Positions 53,665 through 62,728 of a DNA stretch of 64,000 bases are shown here, one piece after another. The number at the start of each line of letters is the position of its first letter. Position 1 is the stretch's first letter. Below the pieces are notes generated by a model. It had not been told where the DNA came from. It worked only from the letters and a program-made list of their open reading frames with translations, and searched no databases. Position numbers and translations under genes: made by a program. This stretch comes from Hyaloraphidium curvatum (taxonomy: Eukaryota > Monoblepharomycota > Hyaloraphidiomycetes > Hyaloraphidiales > Hyaloraphidiaceae): assembly GCA_025558095.1 (NCBI GenBank), contig JAIVFI010000022.1:496001-560000 (forward strand), given 5' to 3'.

Positions 53665-54782
53665 TCAAGCAGTGCCCCACACCTTCTTGAGCTCCTTCGC
53701 CGCCGAGCCCAGCGACGCCATCGCGTCCTCCTTGAAAAACGCAAACTGGTGGATGAAGCCATGCTGCTGCCCGCCAAAGCTCTCAAACAGCACCGGCACC
53801 CCCGCATCCTTGAGCTTCCTCGCGTACGCAATGCCCTCGTCGCACAGCGGGTCCCACCCGGCCACCATCACGTACGCCGGCACCGCGTTGTCTTTGACTT
53901 GGGCGTCCGGTGCGGCCAGGGGCGAGAACCGCCAGTCGGCGCGCGCCTTGTCGTTCCCTGATGCGTAATTGCCCCAAAACCACTTCATCAAGTTCTCGTC
54001 CAGTCCGGCGTTGGACCTCCCGCGGAGGTATGACGGGTACTCCGTGGCGTTCATGCGCTCGGGGCGCCCGTCGACGCAGGGGTACAGCAGGACCTGGTAC
54101 GACAGCTTGCCGGGGAGCTGGGTGTTGTGCAGCGAGACGACGGCGGCGAGGTTGCCGCCGGCCGAGTCGCCGGCGACGGCGATCTTGCCGGGGTCGGCGC
54201 CGAGGGCGGCGGCGGAGGTGAAGGCGTACGAGACAGCCGAGAGGCAGTCCTCGAGACAGGCCGGGAAGCGGTTCTCGGGCGCGAGCCTGCCGAAGTGCAT
54301 CAGTATCGGCATCGGGCCGGTGTTGCCCGGCCGGTTGCTGCCCACCTGTACTCGACCGAAAGCACCGCGCAGTTGGCGAGGTTCGCGAGGTGCCTGCAAA
54401 CGCCGTCGTGCGTATCGACGCTCATGATCACGAAGCCCGAGCCGTGAAAATATACGACGAGTGGCAGCTTTGCGTTTCTGTCCGTCGTGGGCCTGTACAG
54501 CCTGCACTTGACGGTCTTGCCGGTCGGCTTCCCCAGGCCGCCCTCCAGCGCCGGAACCTCGATGTCTTCAACGAACGCGCATTCCACGCCCTTCTGCACC
54601 TCGGCGGTCGGCCCGTCAAACGCGGCGCGCAGCTGGTCGGCCGTCAGTTCCCAGGCGTTCGGGGCGCCTTCCGCGCGCGCCGAGAGCGCGGCGGCCTGCA
54701 GTGCCTCGACGGCCGGGGCCTTGGGCGGCAGCGGGACAGTGGCGGGAATCGCCTCCGACGGCGGGACAACCAGAGTGGCCAT
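53665..54782 (-). CDS. Alpha/beta-hydrolase, hormone-sensitive-lipase-type esterase
   Basis: One intron (54345-54287) gives 352 residues. The oxyanion motif is HGSGF (family HGGGF, with Ser for the second Gly) at about 115-119. VEYRLAPENRFPACLEDCLSA is completed by the splice. The nucleophile elbow is GDSAGGN (about 188-194). The acid is in AGWDPLCDEG, and the catalytic His in GGQQHGFIHQF. The N-terminal ~80 residues form a helical cap (PSEAIPATVPLP, AWELTADQLRAAFDG). This class hydrolyses short-chain or aryl esters; the natural substrate is unknown. No signal peptide, so probably cytosolic. It shares a 295-bp divergent region with the CSC1-like channel. Confidence 0.92.
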
Positions 54783-55077
54783 TGTCGTTGCGGGAGTGGG
54801 TCGCGATTTGGAGTGAACGGGAGACGTTCGGCGTCGCGGTGCCGATCCCCACATCCCTTGCCACCACAATGGATGCGGCGGCCTCGGGACCAGCATTTCT
54901 CACCATCCACTTGGACGATGCCATCTGCGTAGCATCTCGAAGGCAACACTGGCCCGAACGATGTCGATTTGCTTGGGTTGGGTGGCGGGACATGGGTTTA
55001 GCCCGGTCAACTAGGAAATATCGATCAACTCAGGGCCTCAAACCCCGAGCTCCCGAGAGCGCCTGGAGGCCGCCGCG
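54783..55077. promoter_or_regulatory. Divergent promoter region of the esterase and the CSC1-like channel
   Basis: A 295-bp region between two divergent ATGs. It must contain both promoters and leaders. No TATA element is obvious. Confidence 0.4.
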
Positions 55078-58000
55078 ATGTCCGGGGGCCCGTTCGAGCC
55101 GCCGGGCCCGGGCGTCAACGGCAACTCGACGGTGCTGCCGACGTACCAGGCCACGCTGGTCACGTCGGTCGCGCTGCCGTTCATTGTGTACTTTTCTGGC
55201 GGCGTGCTGCTCTTCCTGCTCTTCTCGCTGCTGCGGCTGAAGCTGCCGGCGGTGTACGAGCCGAAGCGCAAGTTCCTGCACGATGCCCCACCGCCGCTGC
55301 CCGCGACCTTCTCCGGCTGGTTCCCGGCGCTGCTCAAGATCCCCAACCACGTCGCGATGCGGGCCGCCGGCACCGAGGCGCTCGTCATCCTGCGCTTCAT
55401 GCGCTCGTCCTTCCTCTTTTTCCTGCTCCTTTCCTTCTTCTCCATCACCGTGCTGCTGCCCGTCAACTACTCGGGCGGCGAGGTCGACCGCATCATCGCC
55501 AACACGTCGACGCTCACTTCGCAGTTTTCGCGGATTTATGTTGCCAACAATACCAACAGCTCATCGGGCTCCATATTTGGCGTCGACGAAGTGACCATGC
55601 TCCGTCGCCTCTCCATCGAGAACGTGCCCCCCGAGTCGTGGCAGAGCATCGTGCAGCTGGTCTTCACGGTGCTGTTCCAGATATTCGCGCTGGTCAACGT
55701 CAAGTTCTTCTACTCGGAGAGCGTGAACACGCGCGTGCAGAAGGTGCGCAGGGACCTTGCCGTGTGCGAGGGGGTAGACTGCGGGTGCGTGCGGCCGACG
55801 GACGTGCCCGGGCCGCTGGGGACAAACACGGAGGAAAGGACTGGGGCGGGGCTGCCGTCGGGTTCGACTGCAGGGTCGGCCGGGTCACCTGCACCTTCGC
55901 TGCATTCTGTGACCGTGGCCGGAGCCTCCTCGTCGTCTTCGGCGGAGGGCGACCACGAGTCTGCCGACACCGCCCCCGCCGTGCCGCCAACCACGGCGGA
56001 ACCGGGCTCCGCCAACGACTCTTCGATGAGCACAGTCACCCTCCCGACGCCGATGGTAGTCACCCTTCCCCCTTCGATGCCCCTGAGCCCCACTTCTCCC
56101 ACACCCCATGACGCCCATGCCGCCCACGGCACCCAAGCCGCCTCCCACTGCCCGCACACCCCCGTCGTCCCCATCGAGCTGCGCTCCGTGATGCTCCTCA
56201 ACCTTCCCGTCAACCTGCGTCACCCGTACGCCCTGCGGCGCTTCTTCGAGCACACCTGCCGGTTCGGGGCGGGCGAGGTCGAGGCGGTTTCGGTAGTAGG
56301 CCTGCACGAACAGCTCCAGCAGGAGCTCACGGACCGGTGGAATGCGCTGCGGGACGTGGAGATCGCGTGGGTCAAGTGGAGGGGCAACGACGGGGAGAGG
56401 CGCTACGAGTCCGAGGACGCCGAGACCAGGGTGGACGAGGTGGCGGCGATGCTGGACCGGATGAGGAAGGAGCTCGAGGCGGACCGTGTGCCGGCAGCCG
56501 TGGTCACGGCGAGCACGCAGGGGGCGGTTGAGCTTGGGCCGATCCCGGCACTGCCGCCGCGGCCGCTGGCCAAGCCTTCGCTCTGGCTCCGGATCAAGGC
56601 CTTCTTCTCGCCGAGTTCGGTCATGGCGTCGCAGCTGCAACCGTTCGACGCGCTGAGCGCGGCCTGGGCCCGGTTCCGGTTCCACAACCGGCGCGTGCAC
56701 CTCCTCCGCCGCGAGGCGCTCGACTGCGCCAAGCTCGCCTTCAACGGCGAGTGCGACGGCCCTGCTGGCGCCTTCACACCCGAATCGCCCTCCGCCACCT
56801 CCCCCGCCGCGGAGCGGATGGCCAGCGCCTCGGGCATGACCAAGTCGGAGAAGGCGCGCGAGCTCTACACCGGCTCCACCGCCTTCGTCACCTTCCGCCA
56901 CGCCCGCTCCGCCGTCGTCGCCGCGCAGACCATCCTCCCCCCCTGCCCGGGCTCGGGCCACGCCTCCTTCATGGTTCTCCCCGCACCGGCGCCGAAGGAC
57001 CTGTACTGGCCGAACCTGAGCTCCAAATGGGCGTCGCCCAAGGCCAACTTCATCCGCGCGCTGCTGTGCATCTCTGTGCTCGTGCTTCTCGTGTTTTTCT
57101 GGTCGATCCCCATCGGGATGATCGCCAGCCTGCTCAGCGTGGAGAGCCTGTCGCAGACGTTCCCGGGATTTGCGGAAATGGCGGCGGAGCTGCCGCCATA
57201 CGTCATCGTAAGTTCTTGGAGGCAGCTGGGTCTGCGACGTGCTGATGGCCGGCAAACAGGACACCTTCCAGGCGTTCGTGCCCTCCATCCTCGTCGGCAT
57301 CTGGCTCGGGCTGCTTCCGGGCGTCGTCCTGCTCCTGAATTACCTGCAGGGGATCCAGGTGTTTTCATGGATCGACGGATCGACGTTCTCCAAGCTCTAC
57401 GTCTACTACGTGGGTTCCGTTCCGTCAGCGTCGGGGTCAGTGCCAAGCTGACTTGGCCAACAGACGTGGAACCTGGTCCTCGTCTTCCCTATCTCGGGCT
57501 CGGTGTGGTACGCACTCAACATTGCCGTGAACTCACCAAATCAGGTCCCCTACCTGCTCGGTTCCACGCTGCCGGGAGTGGCACCCTTCTTTATCAACTG
57601 TGGGACCTGTTGACCTCGTTTCGCCGCCGAAAACTAACATGGCTCTCATCCAGACATCAACCTCCTCGGCTTCATCTTCTGGCCGGTCATGATCCTGCTG
57701 CCGGGACCGATGTGGGGACCGGCGCTCCTCCGCTGCTGCTTCGGCTACCGCAAGAAGAGCCCTCGCGCCGTCGCGTCCCTCGCCTACCCCGTGGACTGGA
57801 TGACGCTCTTCCTGGGGCAGTACACCCCGCTCCCCATGCTCGTCTTCACCGTCACCCTACTGTACTCGCAGATCCAGCCGCTCGTGTGCCTGGCGGGCTG
57901 CACCTACTTCTTCCTGGCTTTCGTCGCCTTCAAGTACCTGCTCATGTACGAGCACGTGCCCTTCTCCGACAACCGGGCCACGGGGTATGGCACCGTCGGC

Positions 58001-59554
58001 TACGGCGGCGCCTTCATGCGCCGCGTCATCTTTTCGGTGATCCTGCAGGCCCTGACCATGTGGGGCGTGCTCACCTACAAGGGGCTTGTGGACCCGGCGA
58101 CCATCATCGGCGTCATCGAGATCGTCGTGGCCATCATCGTGTGGATCTCGCTCGACTCGACGCTTGGGAACTGGGAGGCTCAGGTCGGGCTGGCCGCGGC
58201 TGTGGAGCACGAGGTGCCCGACAGGGAGGAGGAGGAGACGTCGTCGCTGGTTGCAAAGCCGTTCTACGAGGAAACCGAGGTGCTGCGGCAGAAGTCACTG
58301 GCGGGCAGGAGCCTCACCACGGTCGAAGAGGCGCCGACGGTGTTCGGCAGGAAGTCCACCGTCCGCAGCGCAACAGTGGCGGTGCCCAGAGCGAGCATTT
58401 CGGTAACTGGCGCCGATGTGGACGATCTGGATGGCAACGCGGCACCGAAACGCCAGGGAACGGTGACGGGTGGGGCCTTCTTGGAGCCCGGCTACGTGCG
58501 CCCGGACGAAGCGGACCCGGCCGGGGCGGCTCGGGCGCGGCGGCCGTCTAAGTTCCTTCACGCTGCCTACCAGCTAGCTTCCACCGTCGTGACCGGCGGC
58601 GCAACGGACGGATTTGTGCCTGAGTCGGCGCTCGAATGGACAGTCGGACAGGACGGCGGCGAGGAGGCGGACGCGGATGGCGCCGGCAAGCCTCCCGGGA
58701 CGGTCAAGCGGGCTCCGCGGGGCTCGACGGTGAAGACTTTGGACACGAACAAGGATGTCGGGAAGGCAGCGGCACAGGTCGCCGTGGTTCCGGAGTCGTC
58801 GACGAATGCCGGTGCCCCTGCCAAGGCTGTGACTGGCGGTTCCGCGGACAACAGCATCGTGCCGACTACTGCGGGATTTGAGGCTGATGAAGAGGCGAAC
58901 GACGAGGAGGGGTACACGCTGGCGGACCCGACCGTGAACGGCATCGACTTTTCCCAGGAGACATCCTACCGTTTTGACACGTACGACCCCGAGTCGGGTT
59001 CAAAGAAGCCTTGGCTGCGCTTTACCAACTACCTCGAGCCGCCTGCCACCCGCGTCGCCGGCATCCTGAACCCCGTGATCCCGCTGCGCGGGCAGTCACT
59101 ATTTGCTTCCCGGGAGCCGACGGCCGACGACGCGAGCCTTTCGTCCTACGAGCACCCCGCGATCGTCGGCAGGTTGCCGTGGATCTGGTTGCCGGGGGTG
59201 GAGGATGTTCTACGGGTGGACGCGGACGAGGGCGACGTGACGAACCGCGCGGGCGCGGTCCGCGTCGAGAATTCCCGCGCGGAACAGGCCGAGGAGGAGG
59301 CCGGCAAGGTGCAGGAGGACGAGGTCCGCCGCGTGGCGATCATCGACGAGGACGACGAGCTCGTGCGCCGGGTGCAGGCGCAGACGGACCAGCGCAGGCA
59401 GGAGGAGCTCGAGAAGGAGAGGGAGCTGGCTGCACGGCCGTGGTGGCTATGGGGGAGCACGGCCGAGGTGCCGCCGGCGTGGAAAAGCCTGCAGGAGGAC
59501 GTGGACCATTTCTTCAACGCGGTTGGGTTCTGGGGCAGCTGGTACGCGCGGTAA
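55078..59554 (+). CDS. CSC1/OSCA/TMEM63-type hyperosmolality-gated cation channel
   Basis: Introns 57208-57259, 57410-57463 and 57600-57653 give 1,438 residues. N-terminal three-helix region (about 22-210): TLVTSVALPFIVYFSGGVLLFLLFSLLRLKLPAVYEPKR and SSFLFFLLLSFFSITVLLPVNYSGG. A long Ser/Pro/Thr-rich insert (about 245-365) precedes the cytosolic RNA-recognition-like domain (VMLLNLPVNLRHPYALRRFFEH.. and STAFVTFRHARSAVVAAQ). The pore-forming RSN1_7TM block (about 655-1,000) starts at DLYWPNLSSKW and includes FQAFVPSILVGIWLGLLPGVVL and NYINLLGFIFWPVMILLPGP. The ~400-residue C-terminal tail is acidic and probably disordered; fungal relatives are usually shorter. The channel conducts Ca2+ and other cations across the plasma membrane on osmotic or mechanical stress. 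Confidence 0.93.
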
Positions 59555-59626
59555 TGACAGTGAAGAGTCGTATTTGCACCTGTGTGTCAAGAGAATGTGA
59601 AACGTCAGTTTGACGCGGTCACTCTT

Positions 59627-60732
59627 CTACCGGCTGCGCTTCTTTTCCCGCTCTTCCTCCGCTTTCGTCTCCGTGCGCCTCCTGTCCGCCCATTCGGCGA
59701 GCATATCCTCTTCAGGGCAAGTGAACGAAACACGAAGCCTCGCGATGTTCAGGGGTCTCTTCCCTTTTCGTGGACGCCGCAGGGCTTGATCCGGAAGCCG
59801 CGAACCATTGGCGACCCGCTCCCGAGCAGCTTGGCGAAAGTTTCGACCGCAGGTCCATCAGACCGCTTGTCCAGTTCCGTCCATTGAGGATGTGGCGCGT
59901 TTGCCGTTTGCTGGGTTCCTTCGAGGACCCAGCGGATCATGCGATCTCCATGGCGACTTGAGCACTGGAACGAGTACGATTTGATTCTCAGAGGAAACGG
60001 AAGAAAACCTTCCACGGTCTCAGATTCATTGCTCAAGTAGACTCCATCGAGGGATGTTGCGTTGATCGCGGACGGAGAGCCTTGACTGCCCAGTTTGTCC
60101 AGGCCCTTCAAGTGGAACGACCCGTCCGACTGGTAAAGCACCCGCTGCTCCAGTCGGCGGAGACGTGCCAGGGCTCCTTCATCGATGGAATGCGAAGATA
60201 CGTACGGGAAAGCTCGGCACGTGTCCAGAATGTGGCCCGGCAGGAGCGAGAAGCGAATCGAGCTCGTCAGAGCAGACCAAGACAAAACACCGTCGAGAAA
60301 GGGGTCCGCAATCGTAGGGCTCTTTCTCTCGATGTAGTGCACGATCGCAAACAGCCTCTGGAACTCGGACGCCAGCTTCAGATCGGAGCGTTTCAAGAGC
60401 TCGGCGAGCAGCCGGGACGAAAGCTTCGAGAGATCCTGGTTCCATAGGACGTTTTGGAAGCACTTGGCAGCGAGAGGCAGCACGAGCTCCTTGATCTCGG
60501 GAAAATCGTCCGCGTCCCCGAGGACTTGCAGCACCATGGCCGTCGGAAGGTCCTCCAGAAAAGCCTTGCACGGCTCCCTCAATCTCGGGATATCTAGCTG
60601 CTCGCATGTCACTTTGGTCTCATCGCAGACGATGGCGTCGAGTCCGGAGTTGGGGCCGGGGTTCTCTTGGCTCATTCTAGGCGAAGCCGACCCGCTCGTT
60701 TGGATGTGACGCGGCGATCGCGACACCTCCAA
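59627..60732 (-). CDS. BACK-domain protein of BTB type, lacking BTB, one frameshift
   Basis: After a short N-terminus (MSQENPGPNSGLDAI is a plausible start at 60675) a BACK-like helical domain covers about 40-165: CEQLDIPRLREPCKAFLED, LVLPLAAKCFQNVL, LSSRLLAELLKRSDLKLASE. A beta-rich C-terminal part (SYSFQCSSRHGDRMIRWVLEGTQQ) ends in VRGFRIKPCGVHEKGRDP. The first frame stops at 59749, but a shift of one base at the GGGG run 59751-59755 continues LNIARLRVSFTCPEEDMLAEW and ends in a basic tail at 59627. That continuation fits the usual end of these BTB-BACK proteins. No BTB domain is found upstream. It may have been a Cul3 adaptor relative; without BTB, Cul3 binding is doubtful. Confidence 0.68.
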
Positions 60733-60759
60733 GCTCTGTACAAGTCCTCGACCGCACTA

Positions 60760-61215
60760 AACCCTCGAAAAAAACTGGTGCTTCAAATCACGAGCGTCTG
60801 CTGCGATTCCGACCAAAAGCTGCGCCCCGGCTGGCCCCACCGGGCGATGGTCAAGCAGCTGGCGCACGGCATCCAGGCCCTGCTGTGCAGCATCCCAGAG
60901 CAGCTGCGAAACGAACTCAAAAGCTCGGGGCACAGGACCTTGTTGGAACTCCAGATGTCGGCCGTGATTTTGTACACTATGACGGACCTGCCGCCGGAGC
61001 TGGCTCCCCCGACGCCGTACGATCCCCCCCGAAGCTCCACGCCGAGCTCCGTTCCCGACAGAAAGGATTGCTGCGATCCGTGCGACCGCGCCATGAGGCC
61101 GGCGGAGCTCAAGAGGTGCGGCGGGTGCAAGACGGCGCGGTAGTACTGCGGCAAGGAATGCAAGCGGGCGGCGTGGCCGGAGCACAAGACGGTCTGCAGG
61201 GGCCGGAGCGGGTGA
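60760..61215 (+). pseudogene. MYND gene remnant with in-frame TAG
   Basis: The frame encodes MVKQLAHGIQALLCSIPEQL, SAVILYTMTDLPPELAPP and CDPCDRAMRPAELKRCGGCKTAR, then TAG at 61141-61143, then YCGKECKRAAWPEHKTVCRG in the same frame. All MYND ligands are present, but the stop lies in the middle of the finger, where an aromatic or basic residue normally sits. No N-terminal half of a MYND protein can be found upstream; the 5' side overlaps the start of the BACK gene on the other strand. It is a 5'-truncated, nonsense-disabled gene unless the stop is read through. Confidence 0.72.
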
Positions 61216-61395
61216 AGGATGCTGGCATGATGCGCTTGCTTTCCTTCTTGCCGTGCGAGGATGTTTGGCCCGGGGAGGCGTGCACAGCCGCAAGTCGATT
61301 GGAAGTGTGGCGGAGCTCCGATCGGCCCGCAGCCCCCGAGGCACCGTTTCGTTCGGCGCCAGGCGAACATTCCCCGCGGGCGCAGCGGGGCACGA

Positions 61396-61401
61396 TATAA
61401 A
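61396..61401 (+). promoter_or_regulatory. TATA box of the Vgb-like gene
   Basis: TATAAA lies 79 nt upstream of the ATG in an otherwise GC-rich stretch and is followed by a short leader without upstream frames of note. It is the clearest TATA element in the window. Confidence 0.6.
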
Positions 61402-61479
61402 GGACCGGCCGATGCGCCGCTGCGGGCAGACAGAAACGCCTTCCATGACACGAATCCCTCCTCCGACGCGAACACCGCC

Positions 61480-62697
61480 ATGCCCCTCCTGCGCCCCCTC
61501 GCCCTCGCGGCCGCCCTCGCCCTCGTCCCCTTCGCCTCCGCGGCCCCGCTCCGCCGCGCCTCCGCCGCATTCCCCAACGCTACGTTCCCCGGCGACGCAT
61601 CGCTGTTCCAGCTGCCCTTGGCGGGCGGCAACACGCACGAGCTGGCGCCCGTCGACTCGGACGTCATATGGGTGTCGCAGTACGACGCCGACCGCATCCT
61701 GCGCGTGCAGACATCCCCAGAAGGGGACGTGGTGAAGACGGACGTGTTTCCCATGCCGCCGGGCTCGGTGCCGCACGGCATCTCGGCCAACTCGTCCGCG
61801 CAGGCGTGGTTCACGCTGCAGGGCGCCGACAGGCTCGCGCTCGTCGGCGCCGACGGCAAGATCAGGCGTAGCATCGCGCTGCCGGCCGGCACCGCGCCGC
61901 ACGGCCTGACGACTGCCCGGGACGGCTCGCTGTGGGTCGCGGGGAGGGACGGCAACGTCGTCCTGCAGGTGGACCAGAACTCGGGTGCCGTGCTGCAGTC
62001 CTTCCCTCTGGGACCCAACGCCGGGCCGATCTACATCCGCGAGAACGTCGACGGTAGCATTTGGTTCACTGCCCTGTGGGCATCGGCGCTCGGGAGGATC
62101 AAGGACGGCAACCTGACCCTGATCCCCTTGGACCACGCCCCCGGCGGCGGCGAAATCACCGTGCCGTACGATATCGGCGGCAAGCTCTACCACGTCGACG
62201 TTTCCGCGGGCGTCAAGCTGCGTGACGCTGGCGGCAAGCAGCTCTCCTCCGCCCTCGCTTCCATCGGCGGCGCCGCGGGGCAGCCCTCCAACCTCCCCAT
62301 CGCCGTCGAACCCGACGCCGCCGGAAACATCTGGTGGTCCGAGGAATCCGGCAACTCCATGGGCTTCATCCCCGCCGCCGTCGCCGCCGGTCCCGCCTCG
62401 GGGCTCACCAAGGACAACATCCAGGTGCACCCCCTCCCCAACACCGGCTCCAAAGGGGCCGCCCTCCTCGTCACCAAGGAAGGCAGCGTCTGGGTGCAGA
62501 CCTACTTCCCCTTCGGCCTGGCCCGGTGGAAGAGCGGCGCGTGGGAGCAGTTCTGGCTGCCCGTGGCCCCCATTCCCGTCGCGCCGTTCTGGCCGACCCC
62601 GCATCGGATCGCCAGGGCGCAGGACGGCGCGTTCTGGTTCACGGAGATGAAGGGGGACAGGTTGGGGAGGGTGGCGGTGGATGCGGCTCTCCTGTGA
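61480..62697 (+). CDS. Secreted Vgb/SMP-30-like beta-propeller protein
   Basis: Single exon, 405 residues. The signal peptide is MPLLRPLALAAALALVPFAS. The rest is a run of propeller blades with the Vgb-type pattern GxIWFT/W: DVIWVSQYDADRILRV, SVPHGISANSSAQAWFTLQG, TAPHGLTTARDGSLWVAGRDG, GSIWFTALWASALGRI, AAGNIWWSEESGNSMGFI, GSVWVQTYFPFGLARWK and a final DGAFWFTEMKGDRLGRV. These are the repeats of the streptogramin-B lyase-like family. Known Vgb enzymes linearise the antibiotic using a Mg2+-dependent His/Glu site. I cannot confirm that site here, so lyase activity should not be assumed. Export, one exon and a TATA box suggest a highly expressed extracellular protein; bacterial origin is possible. 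Confidence 0.85.
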   Translation: MPLLRPLALAAALALVPFASAAPLRRASAAFPNATFPGDASLFQLPLAGGNTHELAPVDSDVIWVSQYDADRILRVQTSPEGDVVKTDVFPMPPGSVPHGISANSSAQAWFTLQGADRLALVGADGKIRRSIALPAGTAPHGLTTARDGSLWVAGRDGNVVLQVDQNSGAVLQSFPLGPNAGPIYIRENVDGSIWFTALWASALGRIKDGNLTLIPLDHAPGGGEITVPYDIGGKLYHVDVSAGVKLRDAGGKQLSSALASIGGAAGQPSNLPIAVEPDAAGNIWWSEESGNSMGFIPAAVAAGPASGLTKDNIQVHPLPNTGSKGAALLVTKEGSVWVQTYFPFGLARWKSGAWEQFWLPVAPIPVAPFWPTPHRIARAQDGAFWFTEMKGDRLGRVAVDAALL

Positions 62698-62728
62698 AGC
62701 ACAATACATCCGCCTCCTTCCATCTCTT

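Noticed and set aside
24766-61143. Reassignment of TAG to an amino acid
   Set aside because: Several intact genes in the window end in TAG at the expected end of conserved sequence, so TAG is a normal stop here.
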